A stretch of 64,000 nt of DNA from Kaistia algarum (GTDB lineage Bacteria > Pseudomonadota > Alphaproteobacteria > Rhizobiales > Kaistiaceae), in assembly GCF_026343945.1 (NCBI RefSeq), contig NZ_JAPKNJ010000003.1:124001-188000 (forward strand), read 5' to 3'. Of this stretch, positions 38,871-47,421 are shown piece by piece. The notes below the pieces were generated by a model. The model was not told where the DNA came from. It saw nothing but the letters and a program-made list of their open reading frames with translations, and ran no database searches. Within the stretch, counting starts at the first letter, position 1. The number at the start of each line of letters is the position of its first letter. Both the position numbers and the translations under genes were made by a program.

Positions 38871-40043
38871 CTATTCGGCAGCGAGCGGAGCCGCTGCGCC
38901 GCGTTTCGCCAGATCGCGCGAAGCCAGCGCGATAACGAGTGCTGCCACCGCCAGGGCGGCGCCGACCAGCGGCAGGTGGTCGTAGCTGGCGCCGAACGTC
39001 AGCGCGAGCCCGCCAATCCACGCACCGCCGGCATTGCCGAGGTTGAACGCCCCCTGATTGAGCGTCGAGGCCAGGTTCGGCGCTTCCCCGGCGCATTCGA
39101 TCACCCGCATCTGCAGCGGTGGCACCAGAGTGAACAGCACAACGCCCCAGAGGAAGATCGTGACGCCGGCCGCGATCGGCGAATGGCTTGATATGGTGAA
39201 CTGCGCCAGCACGAGGATCAGCAGCACGAGCGCGCCGATGATGGTCGCCATCAGCTTCCAGTCGGCGAGACGGCCGCCAACGAGGTTGCCGATCGTGATG
39301 CCGAAGCCGAAGAGCAGCAGCATCCAGGTCGTCGTCTGCGGCGAGACGCCGGTCACTTCCTGCAGGATCGGCGCGATATAGGTGAAGACCGAGAACAGGC
39401 TCGCCGCCGTCATGACGCTGATCGCCATGGCGAGCCAGACCTGGGCATTGCGGAAGACGCGGAATTCGCTGATCAGGCTGGTCGGCGCCTTTACGCCCTT
39501 GGCGCTCGGCACCCAGAATGCGATGGCCGCGACCGAGACGAGGCCGATGGCGACGACGACATAGAAGGTCGAGCGCCAGCTGAAGGCATGGCCGAGTGCC
39601 GTGCCTGCCGGAACGCCGAGGATATTGGCGAGCGTCAGCCCGGCAAAGAGCATCGCCATCGCACGGGCCCTCTGGCCATAGGGCACGAGACTCGCCGCGA
39701 CGATGGCGCCGATGCCGAAGAAGGCGCCATGGCCGAGCGCCGTGATGACGCGGGCCGCCATCAGGAAGGCATAGTTCGGCGCAAGCGCGCAGAGGAGATT
39801 GCCGAGACAGAAGAGACAGGCGAGGCCGATCAGTGTCGTCTTGCGCGGCAGCTTGGCCGTCGCCACCGCGATCACCGGTCCGCCAACGACCACGCCGAGC
39901 GCATAGCCCGTGATGAGCAGGCCGGCCTGCGGGATTGTCACGCCGAGATCGGCGGCGACGTCCGGCAACAGGCCCATGATGACGAATTCAGTGGTGCCGA
40001 TGCCGAACGAGGCAACGGCAAGGGCGAAGAGCGCCAAAGGCAT
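38871..40043 (-). CDS. MFS transporter, drug/sugar efflux (DHA1, AraJ-like)
   Basis: A 390-residue major facilitator with 12 hydrophobic helices. The start MPLALFALAVASFGIGTTEF and the first-loop region VIMGLLPDVAADLGVTIPQA are like AraJ and related efflux pumps. ALGHGAFFGIGAIVAASLVP and the helix-5 motif GVPAGTALGHAFSWRSTF fit proton-coupled antiporters. Substrate unknown. I use the ATG at 40043; a TTG at 40085 would add 14 residues. It follows lepB on the same strand by about 100 bases. Confidence 0.9.
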   Translation of the reverse strand: MPLALFALAVASFGIGTTEFVIMGLLPDVAADLGVTIPQAGLLITGYALGVVVGGPVIAVATAKLPRKTTLIGLACLFCLGNLLCALAPNYAFLMAARVITALGHGAFFGIGAIVAASLVPYGQRARAMAMLFAGLTLANILGVPAGTALGHAFSWRSTFYVVVAIGLVSVAAIAFWVPSAKGVKAPTSLISEFRVFRNAQVWLAMAISVMTAASLFSVFTYIAPILQEVTGVSPQTTTWMLLLFGFGITIGNLVGGRLADWKLMATIIGALVLLILVLAQFTISSHSPIAAGVTIFLWGVVLFTLVPPLQMRVIECAGEAPNLASTLNQGAFNLGNAGGAWIGGLALTFGASYDHLPLVGAALAVAALVIALASRDLAKRGAAAPLAAE

Positions 40044-40144
40044 GGGAGTTCCGGAAGTCGGGAGAACATCCGGATTAGATGCCAAACCGAACTATTTTGC
40101 AACGCAACATTCTATGAAATCCGCCAGCGCTCCGTGATCGGGCG

Positions 40145-40927
40145 TCAGCGGACAATGGTGAACATGCGGCCGAAGCGGATCGACCAGGGCCACTCCCAGA
40201 ACTTCCAGAGCGACGAGCGCTCGTCGACGGAAAGGAAAATCATCTGCGCCTTGCCTTCGAGATTTTCGAGCGGGACATAGCCCATCTCGTTCATGACGCG
40301 GCTGTCGGCTGAGTTGTCGCGATTGTCTCCCATCATGAAGACATGATCCGGCGGCACCTCGAAGCGTGGCGTATTGTCGAGGTCGCCGTGATCTCCCGCG
40401 ATCTCGATGATGCGGTGCTTCACGCCGTTGGGCAGCGTCTCTTCATATTGCGGGGCGTCTTCGATCTGGCCGAAGGAATCGCGGTAGGGGTGGGGCGCCA
40501 TCGGCTGGCGGTCGACCAGCTTGTCGTTGATATAGAGGCGCCCATCCTTCATCTGGACGGTATCGCCCGGCAGTCCGATGACACGCTTGATGTAGTCCTT
40601 CGAGCCGTCGAACGTGCCACGGAAAACCGCGATATCGCCCTGGGTGGGCAACTGGCCGAGGATGCGGCCCGAGAAGGGTGCGATGCCGAACGGGAACGAA
40701 TAGCGCGAATAGCCGTAGGAGTATTTGGAGACGAAGAGATAGTCGCCAATCTCCAGCGTTGGAATCAGAGAGCCCGATGGGATCTCGAAGGGTTGGAACA
40801 GGAAGGTGCGGACGATGAGCGCGATGATCAGCGCTTCGGCGAAGACGCGGATGGTTCCGCCGAGGCCGTCCTTCGACGGCTTTTCGGATGCGCTCTTGGC
40901 GGACGAGGTCTTTTCGATTTCGGTCAT
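40145..40927 (-). CDS. lepB: Signal peptidase I
   Basis: A 260-residue leader peptidase. A single N-terminal membrane helix (about 26-45) anchors the periplasmic protease. Catalytic Ser is in PSGSLIPTL (S53) and the general-base Lys in KRVIGLPGD (K114); the substrate-binding GDNRDNSADSR box is present. It removes signal peptides from exported proteins. In many alphaproteobacteria lepB sits near rnc and era; neither is here. Confidence 0.96.
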   Translation of the reverse strand: MTEIEKTSSAKSASEKPSKDGLGGTIRVFAEALIIALIVRTFLFQPFEIPSGSLIPTLEIGDYLFVSKYSYGYSRYSFPFGIAPFSGRILGQLPTQGDIAVFRGTFDGSKDYIKRVIGLPGDTVQMKDGRLYINDKLVDRQPMAPHPYRDSFGQIEDAPQYEETLPNGVKHRIIEIAGDHGDLDNTPRFEVPPDHVFMMGDNRDNSADSRVMNEMGYVPLENLEGKAQMIFLSVDERSSLWKFWEWPWSIRFGRMFTIVR

Positions 40928-41114
40928 CCGCGCGGGTTCCGGCCTGTTGGGTTGGGCGTCATTTAGGCGAAGCGCAGGCCAACGGCAATCCGCTCCAGAA
41001 AAAGTGCTTGATCGGGCCGCCCCGTGTCCGACCGCCACCATATTGTCCGACTCTGCGGCGAAACTTCGTCCCGAAATGGCGGGCGCCGGTTCTATTCAAC
41101 AAGGGAGAAACGAT

Positions 41115-41936
41115 TTGTCTTCTATCGGCCCAGTAAACCGGGCAGCCGGTCGCCTGTGGCGACGGTTCCGCGCCGGAGGGCTACGGACGCTCGCCCTTTG
41201 CGCCGGGCTTGTCCTCGCGCCGTCGCTTGCCCTGGCGGTGAACGGCTTCACGACCGGCAATGTCAACATGCGGACCGGTCCTGGCACCGGCTTCGACAAG
41301 ATCACGACGCTTCCGGCCGGCATCGGCGTCGAGGTACTCGGCTGTACGAATAATGGCTGGTGCCAGGTTTCGGCCGGCGGACCGCCCGGCTGGATCTCGG
41401 GCAGCTATCTCGAACGCATGTCAGGACCGCGACCGGTCTATGAGGGGCCACCAATCGTCGTCCAGCCACCGGTGGTCGTCGAGCCGCCCTATTACGGCCC
41501 GGACTACTACGAGCCCGGCTATCCGCCGCCGCCTCCCTATTACCGTCCTGGCTATCGTCCGCCGCCGCCACGCTACTATGACGAACCGGGCTATCGCCCG
41601 CCGCCGCCTGGCTATGGGGCTCCTGGCTATCGTCCGCCGCCACCTGGCTATGGTAACCAGCCGGGTTATCGGCCGCCGCCACCCCCCGGTAACCAGCCGG
41701 GCTATCGCCCTCCGCCGCCAGGCAACCAACCCGGCTATCGGCCCCCGCCGCCGGGCAATCAGCCGGGCAATAGGCCGCCTCCGCCCGGCAACCCCCCGCC
41801 CTATCAGCCGCCGCAGCCCCAGCCGCAACAGCCGCAGCAGCCTGGGCTGATCAAGCCGGGCGTGCAGAAGGTCCAGCCGGGCAAGGGACAGATGTTCCCG
41901 TGCCAGCCGGATGCGCTGATCCAGTGTCAGCAATAG
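41115..41936 (+). CDS. Exported bacterial SH3 domain protein with proline/tyrosine repeat tail
   Basis: A 273-residue protein. The TTG at 41115 has AAGGGAG eight bases upstream. It opens an Arg-rich N-region and a signal helix ending LALAVNG. A bacterial SH3 domain follows (about 35-95: GNVNMRTGPGTGFDKITTLP, then GWCQVSAGGPPGWISGSYLE). The C-terminal 170 residues are almost wholly Pro, Tyr, Gly, Gln and Arg, with seven copies of an octapeptide PGYRPPPP (the last one PGNRPPPP). The protein ends with two Cys (MFPCQPDALIQCQQ). Probably periplasmic, binding peptidoglycan. Confidence 0.85.
   Translation: MSSIGPVNRAAGRLWRRFRAGGLRTLALCAGLVLAPSLALAVNGFTTGNVNMRTGPGTGFDKITTLPAGIGVEVLGCTNNGWCQVSAGGPPGWISGSYLERMSGPRPVYEGPPIVVQPPVVVEPPYYGPDYYEPGYPPPPPYYRPGYRPPPPRYYDEPGYRPPPPGYGAPGYRPPPPGYGNQPGYRPPPPPGNQPGYRPPPPGNQPGYRPPPPGNQPGNRPPPPGNPPPYQPPQPQPQQPQQPGLIKPGVQKVQPGKGQMFPCQPDALIQCQQ
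41547..41789 (+). repeat. Tandem coding repeat, seven copies of PGYRPPPP-type units
   Basis: Within the SH3 protein gene, units of 8 to 14 codons repeat: six PGYRPPPP and one PGNRPPPP, separated by GYG, GNQ or RYYDE linkers. The last three units (PGYRPPPPGNQ type) are nearly identical at the DNA level, suggesting recent expansion by slippage. Confidence 0.85.
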
Positions 41937-41953
41937 GCTAAGCCCGCTTCCTT

Positions 41954-41989
41954 CCGCCCCGGCGTAGGACCCTGCGCCGGGGCGGTTTT
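41954..41989 (+). terminator. Rho-independent terminator after the SH3 protein gene
   Basis: CCGCCCCGGCG (41954-41964) pairs with CGCCGGGGCGG (41975-41985) over a 10-base loop and is followed by TTTT, 18 bases past the stop codon. Confidence 0.82.
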
Positions 41990-42093
41990 GGTTGACGGTC
42001 CGTCTCCCGGGCGGGTCTCGCCAGGAGGTGCAGCCGTCGCCATATATCCATGATTGCCGCGACGCCGCGGCCCGGCGGACGGAGCGCAGAGCG

Positions 42094-43176
42094 ATGGAAT
42101 TCGGCATCTATACCTTCGGCGACAACATGCCGGACCCGCATACCGGCATCCGGCTCGAACCGGCCCATCGCATGCGCAATCTCCTCGAGGAGATCGAACT
42201 CGCCGATCAGGTCGGCCTGGACGTCTTCGGTCTCGGCGAGCACCACCGCCCCGACTACATGATCTCGTCGCCGGAAATGGTGCTGGCCGCTGCCGCCGCG
42301 CGCACGAAGACCATCCGCCTGACCAGCGCCGTGACGGTCCTTTCCTCCGACGACCCGGTTCGCGTCTTTCAGCGCTTTGCCACGCTCGACCTGATCTCGA
42401 ACGGCCGTGCCGAGATCATGGCGGGGCGGGGCTCCTTCATCGAATCCTTCCCGCTCTTCGGCTATGACCTCGCCGATTATGATGAACTCTTTACCGAGAA
42501 GCTCGATCTGCTGCTGGCGCTGCGGGAGAGCGAGCGCGTCACCTGGGCGGGCCAGCAGAGGGCAGCGATCAACGATCTCGGTGTCTATCCGCGACCGGTG
42601 CAGGAGCCCATCCCGCTCTGGATCGCCGTCGGCGGCACGCCGCAATCCGTCGCGCGCGCCGGCGCCCTCGGCCTGCCACTGGCCATCGCTATCATCGGCG
42701 GCGAGCCGGAACGCTTCGCACCGCTGGTGAAACTCTATCGAGAGGCGGCACGCCGCGCCGGTCAGGACGCCGCCAAACTCGCCGTCGGCATCAATTCGCA
42801 CGGCTTCATCGCGGAAACCTCGCGGGAGGCGGCCGATATTGCCTATGCGCCCTTCACCGAGGCGATGAACCGGATCGGCCGAGAGCGTGGCTGGCCGCCG
42901 TCGGGACGTGGCCAGTTCGAGGCCTCGCGCAAGCTGCGCGGCGCGCTCTTCGTCGGCAGCCCGAATGAAGTCGCGGAGAAGATCCTGTTTCAGCACGAGT
43001 TCTTCGAGCACCAGCGCTGCCTGATCCAGTTCACCGTGGGCTCGATCCCGCATGACAAGATGCTGAAGTCGATCGAGCTGTTCGGGTCGAAGGTCGTGCC
43101 GCAGGTTCGCGCCGCGCTCGCCCGCGCCGGCAACGAATCGGCCCCCGCAGCGCCCGGCGCCGTTAACCTCGCCTAA
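42094..43176 (+). CDS. LLM class flavin-dependent oxidoreductase
   Basis: A 360-residue bacterial luciferase-like TIM barrel using reduced flavin. Visible: [11 protein letters not shown] at the start, [51 protein letters not shown] and a C-terminal [16 protein letters not shown]. These proteins are F420- or FMN-linked oxidoreductases or monooxygenases of unknown substrate. The ATG at 42094 follows GGAGCG. A strong terminator ends the unit, so it is probably monocistronic. Confidence 0.9.
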   Translation: MEFGIYTFGDNMPDPHTGIRLEPAHRMRNLLEEIELADQVGLDVFGLGEHHRPDYMISSPEMVLAAAAARTKTIRLTSAVTVLSSDDPVRVFQRFATLDLISNGRAEIMAGRGSFIESFPLFGYDLADYDELFTEKLDLLLALRESERVTWAGQQRAAINDLGVYPRPVQEPIPLWIAVGGTPQSVARAGALGLPLAIAIIGGEPERFAPLVKLYREAARRAGQDAAKLAVGINSHGFIAETSREAADIAYAPFTEAMNRIGRERGWPPSGRGQFEASRKLRGALFVGSPNEVAEKILFQHEFFEHQRCLIQFTVGSIPHDKMLKSIELFGSKVVPQVRAALARAGNESAPAAPGAVNLA

Positions 43177-43224
43177 CGCGACGTCGATCGCGGCGGCGTT
43201 CGTCAACATTTTTTAGTAGGCCTG

Positions 43225-43258
43225 GAAGGCCGGAAATCCACGATTTCCGGCCTTCTTT
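43225..43258 (+). terminator. Rho-independent terminator after the LLM oxidoreductase gene
   Basis: A perfect 14-bp stem, GAAGGCCGGAAATC with loop CAC and its complement, followed by TTT on the plus strand, about 50 bases after the stop codon and before the minC promoter. Confidence 0.85.
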
Positions 43259-43278
43259 CCATTCGTCCGGTATTGTCA

Positions 43279-43294
43279 TTAACGGGTCGTTAAC
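43279..43294 (+). promoter_or_regulatory. CtrA-binding site upstream of minCDE
   Basis: TTAA-CGGGTCG-TTAAC matches the CtrA consensus TTAA-N7-TTAAC exactly. It is 46 bases before the minC start, with another TTAAC half site at about 43316. CtrA is the alphaproteobacterial cell-cycle master regulator, and min genes are known CtrA targets in Sinorhizobium. This suggests cell-cycle control of division-site placement. Confidence 0.7.
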
Positions 43295-43339
43295 CACGGT
43301 GGCTTCACACATTCCTTAACGAGGAGCGGAAGAGCGATC

Positions 43340-44050
43340 GTGACTACAGCCACCAAACAGCGTCCGACGATCCGGTTTCGAGGCAGGTCCTTCCTGGCGA
43401 CGGTCCTGGCACCGCAGATGCCGATTGCCGAATGGCTGGCCGAACTGGAACGCCTCGCTTCGCGTTCCGCCGGCTATTTCGCCCACCGCCCCGTCATTCT
43501 CGACGTCTCCGGCCTTCCCATCACGCAGCGGGACTTCAAGGATCTGCTGCAGGCGCTGTTCGAGCGCGACATCAAGGTGATGGGCGTCGAAGGCGCCGAC
43601 CCGTCCTGGCTCGGCTTCGGCATGCCCCCCTCCGTGAGCGGCGGCAAGCAGACGGAGATCATCCACCGGCCTTCGGCCGAGCCACCCACCGCAGGCAAAC
43701 CGACCTTCGGCGATCGCGCGATTCCCTCGCTGCTGGTCGAGACGCCGGTTCGCTCCGGCCAGTCGATCATCTTTCCGCAAGGCGACGTGACCGTGCTCGG
43801 CTCGGTCGCCTCGGGCGCCGAGATAATCGCCGGCAATTGCGTCCACATCTACGGCACGCTGCGCGGCCGGGCGATCGCGGGTTCCACCGGCAACGCCTCG
43901 GCGCGGATCTTCTGCCAGAAATTCGAGGCCGAACTGATCGCGATCGATGGCCTCTACCAGACCGCCGACGAAATCGACGCGAAGTTCCGCGGCAAGGCGA
44001 TCCAGGCCTGGCTCGCACGCGACCAGATGAACATGGCGGTTCTCGCCTGA
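43340..44050 (+). CDS. minC: Septum site-determining protein MinC
   Basis: A 236-residue FtsZ-polymerisation inhibitor. The N-terminal domain covers about 1-115 (RPTIRFRGRSFLATVLAPQM, then DVSGLPITQRDFKDLL). The C-terminal beta-helix covers about 130-236 (IIFPQGDVTVLGSVASGAEI, GNCVHIYGTLRGRAIAG, ARIFCQKFEAELIAIDGLY). The two are joined by a Pro-rich linker. First gene of minCDE. Confidence 0.96.
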   Translation: MTTATKQRPTIRFRGRSFLATVLAPQMPIAEWLAELERLASRSAGYFAHRPVILDVSGLPITQRDFKDLLQALFERDIKVMGVEGADPSWLGFGMPPSVSGGKQTEIIHRPSAEPPTAGKPTFGDRAIPSLLVETPVRSGQSIIFPQGDVTVLGSVASGAEIIAGNCVHIYGTLRGRAIAGSTGNASARIFCQKFEAELIAIDGLYQTADEIDAKFRGKAIQAWLARDQMNMAVLA

Positions 44051-44076
44051 GACGAATGCGCGAAGGAGACTAGGAA

Positions 44077-44892
44077 ATGTCGCAGGTTCTGGTGGTGACA
44101 TCGGGCAAGGGCGGGGTGGGCAAGACCACATCGACCGCGGCGCTGGGAGCCGCCTTGGCGCTCTCGGGCAACCGCGTCGCCGTCGTCGATTTCGACGTCG
44201 GCCTGCGCAATCTCGACCTCGTCATGGGCGCCGAGCGCCGCGTCGTCTACGACCTCATCAATGTGGTTCAGGGCGAGGCGAAGCTGCAACAGGCTCTGAT
44301 CCGCGACAAGCGGCTCGAGACGCTCTATCTGCTGCCGGCCTCGCAGACCCGCGACAAGGACGCCCTGACCGCCGAGGGCGTCGCCCGCGTCATGGCAGAG
44401 CTGCGCGACACGTTCGACTGGGTCGTCTGCGATTCTCCCGCCGGCATCGAGCGCGGCGCGATGCTCGCCATGCGCCATGCGGATGTGGCCGTCGTCGTTA
44501 CCAATCCGGAAGTCTCGTCGGTGCGCGACAGCGATCGGATCATCGGCATGCTCGACGCCAAGACCGAGAAGGCCGAGCGCGGCGAATATATGGAGAAGCA
44601 CCTGCTTCTCACCCGCTACGACGCAGCGCGGGCCGAACGCGGCCAGATGCTGAAGGTCGAGGATGTGCTCGAGATCCTTTCGATCCCGCTGCTTGGCATC
44701 ATCCCGGAGAGCGAGGCCGTGCTGAACGCCTCCAATCTCGGCTGCCCGGTGACGCTGAACGCCGCCGAAAGCGCGCCGGCCAAGGCCTATATCGACGCCG
44801 CCCGCCGGCTGGAAGGCGACGTGATCCCGATGGTCGTGCCGATGGAACGTCGCGGCCTGATGAGCAAGCTTTTCGGTCGGAGGGCGGCATGA
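44077..44892 (+). CDS. minD: Septum site-determining ATPase MinD
   Basis: A 271-residue ParA-type ATPase that recruits MinC to the membrane and is driven in oscillation by MinE. Deviant Walker A KGGVGKTT at 11-18, Walker A' VVDFDVGLRN, and the C-terminal membrane-targeting amphipathic helix RRGLMSKLFGRRAA. It starts 26 bases after minC; its stop overlaps minE (ATGA). Confidence 0.97.
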   Translation: MSQVLVVTSGKGGVGKTTSTAALGAALALSGNRVAVVDFDVGLRNLDLVMGAERRVVYDLINVVQGEAKLQQALIRDKRLETLYLLPASQTRDKDALTAEGVARVMAELRDTFDWVVCDSPAGIERGAMLAMRHADVAVVVTNPEVSSVRDSDRIIGMLDAKTEKAERGEYMEKHLLLTRYDAARAERGQMLKVEDVLEILSIPLLGIIPESEAVLNASNLGCPVTLNAAESAPAKAYIDAARRLEGDVIPMVVPMERRGLMSKLFGRRAA

Positions 44893-45152
44893 CCATCTTC
44901 GATTTCTTCAAGCCCGCGCGCTCGGCGCCGGTCGCGCGAGACCGGCTGCAGATCCTGCTTCAGCACGAGCGCGTCAGCGCCGGTGCCAGCGATCTCATCA
45001 ACGTGCTCCGCGAAGAGATCCTCGCCGTGATCTCCCGCCACGTCGACATCCCGGCCGACAAGGTCCAGGTCAAGATGCAGCGCGGCGACGCGATCTCGAC
45101 GCTGGAAGTCGAGATCGAACTGCCAAACCCGATCCGCCGCCGCGCGGCGTAA
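44889..45152 (+). CDS. minE: Cell division topological specificity factor MinE
   Basis: An 87-residue MinE. The membrane and MinD-binding N-terminus is TIFDFFKPARSAPVARDRLQ; the topological specificity domain follows (EEILAVISRHVDIPADKVQV). ATGA overlap with minD implies balanced translation. Confidence 0.96.
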   Translation: MTIFDFFKPARSAPVARDRLQILLQHERVSAGASDLINVLREEILAVISRHVDIPADKVQVKMQRGDAISTLEVEIELPNPIRRRAA

Positions 45153-45173
45153 GGGGCACCGAGCCCGCGTTTC

Positions 45174-45479
45174 TCAGATGAAGCGCGGGATCGGGCCGTC
45201 TTGCGGGGTCTGGTCGGGCAGGTCGATGAAGATTTCGTCGACATAGCACCAGCCCCAGCCCTCCGGCGGGTCATAGCCCTCGATGATGGGGTGGGCCGTC
45301 GCCTGGAAGTGACGGGTCGCGTGCTGGTTCGGCGACTGGTCGCAGCAGCCGACATGGCCGCAGGTCCGGCATAGCCGCAGATGGACCCACCAACTTCCGA
45401 TCTTCAGGCATTCCTCGCAGCCCTTGGCGCTCGGCTTCACCGTACGGATCGTGCCGGTATGGGTGCATGCGTCGGTCAT
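45174..45479 (-). CDS. UBP-type zinc-finger domain protein
   Basis: A 101-residue stand-alone ZnF-UBP. Zinc ligands are visible in CEECLKIG, LRLCRTCGHVGCCD and the His-rich HATRHFQATAHPII; ZnF-UBP domains of eukaryotes bind the free C-terminus of ubiquitin. It is translationally coupled (ATGA) to the FAD oxidoreductase upstream, a pairing that suggests a shared substrate or sensor function. Its role in bacteria is not established. Confidence 0.9.
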   Translation of the reverse strand: MTDACTHTGTIRTVKPSAKGCEECLKIGSWWVHLRLCRTCGHVGCCDQSPNQHATRHFQATAHPIIEGYDPPEGWGWCYVDEIFIDLPDQTPQDGPIPRFI

Positions 45480-47155
45480 GGGCGATCGTCTCCGGTTGGG
45501 GGCAGGGCAGGAGCGGCCGAGCGGGCGGCGAGGTAGGCGTGGATCGCGGCGACGACCTGCGCGCCCTCGCCGACGGCGGCGGCCACGCGCTTGACCGACC
45601 CGGCACGGACGTCGCCGACGGCGAATATGCCCGGCAGGCTGGTCTCTAGCGCATGGTGAGCGGGACCGGCGCCGGTGAGCACGAAGCCCTTGCTGTCGAC
45701 GCCGATCGCGCAGCCTTCCAGCCAGCCGGTATTCGGATCGGCGCCGATGAACAGGAAGAGGTGCCGGATCGGGCGGGTCGTCGTCATCCCCGACTGCCGG
45801 TGGCGCCACGCCACGCTGTCCAGCGCGCCACTGTTCCCATGCAGTTCGATCACCTCGCTCTGCGTGACGAGTTCGATATTGGGCGTCGCCTGGATGCGGT
45901 CGATCAGATAACGCGACATGCTCGCTTCCAGCCCCGGGGCGCGGATGATCATCCAGACCTTTGCGGCCATGCCGGCGAGAAATACCGCTGCCTGACCGGC
46001 GGAATTGCCGCCGCCCACAAGCACTGCCTCGGTATCCGCGACCAGCTTTCGCTCCAGCGGCGAGGCCCAGTAGTGGACGCTCGTGCCTTCGAAATCCTCG
46101 ATCCCCGGAATAGGCGGCCGGCGATAGCGCGCGCCACTGGCGATGACGACCGTCCGCGCCGATGCCGCCTCCGTCGTGCCGAGGCGCAGGCGGAAGCAAG
46201 GCGATCCGTCGACCTCCCGCGGCTCGACGAATCGGGCCTCGTCGGGGATGGCGAAGTCGGTGCCGAATTTCTGCGCCTGATTATAGGCGCGCGCCATCAG
46301 TGCCATGCCGGTAATGCCGGTCGGGAAGCCCAGATAATTCTCGATCCGGGCCGATGCGCCGGCCTGGCCGCCAAAGGCGCGCGAGTCGAGCACGAGGACG
46401 GACAATCCCTCCGAGCCGGCATAGACGGCGGTTGCCAGTCCGGCCGGTCCGGCGCCGACAACCGCGACATCATAGAGCCGGTCCGGATCGATCGTGCCGA
46501 CGAGGCCCAGACAGCGCGCCAGTTCCTGTTCCGATGGATTGCGCAGGATCTGTCCGGCCGGGCAGAGGACGATGGGCATTTCCTCGGCGGTGAGATGAAG
46601 CCGCTCCATCAGCGCGGCCGATGCAGGGTCGGCGGCCGAATCGATCCATTGATACGGGTGGCCGTTGCGGCCGAGGAAGCCCTGGAGCCGCAGCAAGTCG
46701 CCTTGGCCGGCGGGAGCCACGATCACCGGCCCGGCACCCGATTCGATCAATCCGACGCGACGCAGAATCAGCGCCCGCATAAGCCGCTCGCCGAGGTCGG
46801 CCTCGGCGATCATCAAGGCCCGCAACTTTTCCGACGGAACGAGCAGCGCCTCGACTGCACCCGCCGTGCGCGCGTCGACAAGGGCAGGGCGGCCAGAGAG
46901 CTGGCTGAGTTCGCCGACGAATTCGCCATGCCCGTGCTGGACGATCAGATGATCCACCCCGGCGGAATCGCGCCGCGTGACGGCAACCTCGCCGCTGAGG
47001 ATCAGGAACAGGCCCGGCGATGTTCCCCCAGCGGCAATGATCGAGACGCCGGCGCCATAGAGGACGCGGGAGCCGAAGCGCTCCACGCGTCGGATATCCG
47101 CTTCGCTCAAGCGGGGGAACATCTGATCGCGGCGTGTTTCGACTGTCGTGGCCAT
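45476..47155 (-). CDS. Cyclic-nucleotide-binding domain/thioredoxin-reductase-like FAD oxidoreductase
   Basis: A 559-residue multidomain protein. A cNMP-binding (CRP-like) domain covers about 10-130 (GLFLILSGEVAVTRRD, HGEFVGELSQLSGRPALVDA). A thioredoxin/glutaredoxin-like segment covers about 140-215 (LLRLQGFLGRNGHPYQWID). A TrxR-like FAD/NAD(P)H module fills the rest (VVGAGPAGLATAVYAGSEGL, VLVGGGNSAGQAA, GIFAVGDVRAG). At the place where TrxR has CATC the sequence reads WASP, so the redox-active disulfide is lost. ATG at 47155 used; a TTG at 47197 is possible. Coupled to the UBP zinc-finger gene. Confidence 0.9.
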   Translation of the reverse strand: MATTVETRRDQMFPRLSEADIRRVERFGSRVLYGAGVSIIAAGGTSPGLFLILSGEVAVTRRDSAGVDHLIVQHGHGEFVGELSQLSGRPALVDARTAGAVEALLVPSEKLRALMIAEADLGERLMRALILRRVGLIESGAGPVIVAPAGQGDLLRLQGFLGRNGHPYQWIDSAADPASAALMERLHLTAEEMPIVLCPAGQILRNPSEQELARCLGLVGTIDPDRLYDVAVVGAGPAGLATAVYAGSEGLSVLVLDSRAFGGQAGASARIENYLGFPTGITGMALMARAYNQAQKFGTDFAIPDEARFVEPREVDGSPCFRLRLGTTEAASARTVVIASGARYRRPPIPGIEDFEGTSVHYWASPLERKLVADTEAVLVGGGNSAGQAAVFLAGMAAKVWMIIRAPGLEASMSRYLIDRIQATPNIELVTQSEVIELHGNSGALDSVAWRHRQSGMTTTRPIRHLFLFIGADPNTGWLEGCAIGVDSKGFVLTGAGPAHHALETSLPGIFAVGDVRAGSVKRVAAAVGEGAQVVAAIHAYLAARSAAPALPPTGDDRP

Positions 47156-47193
47156 AGGGTGCGTTCCGCCAGAAGTTCCGCTGTGCGACGTGG

Positions 47194-47421
47194 TCAATAA
47201 TGCGGTGGGGGAGGTTCCACCGCAGGCGCTCCAGGCCGAGCGGCGGCTGTTTCGTCGAGTTCGGCTTTCAGTCGGTCATACTGGCGCGTCAACCGGTCGA
47301 TCACCTTCCACTGTGCGGTGATCATCTCGTTCAGTTCCTCGATCGTGCGCTCCTGGAATGCGGCGCGCGCCTCGAGGTCTTCAACGCGGGTGGCGAGCGT
47401 CGGCGGGAAGGAGTCGCTCAT
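47194..47421 (-). CDS. slyX: SlyX family protein
   Basis: A 75-residue coiled-coil protein: residues about 10-55 (RVEDLEARAAFQERTIEELN onward) form heptads, with the SlyX ending EPPPPHY. Function unknown in all organisms. Its ATG overlaps the stop of the ParA-like gene upstream (ATGA). Confidence 0.9.
   Translation of the reverse strand: MSDSFPPTLATRVEDLEARAAFQERTIEELNEMITAQWKVIDRLTRQYDRLKAELDETAAARPGAPAVEPPPPHY

Noticed and set aside
45653..47200. 515-codon plus-strand open frame
   Set aside because: Antisense to the cNMP/FAD oxidoreductase; no recognisable domain.
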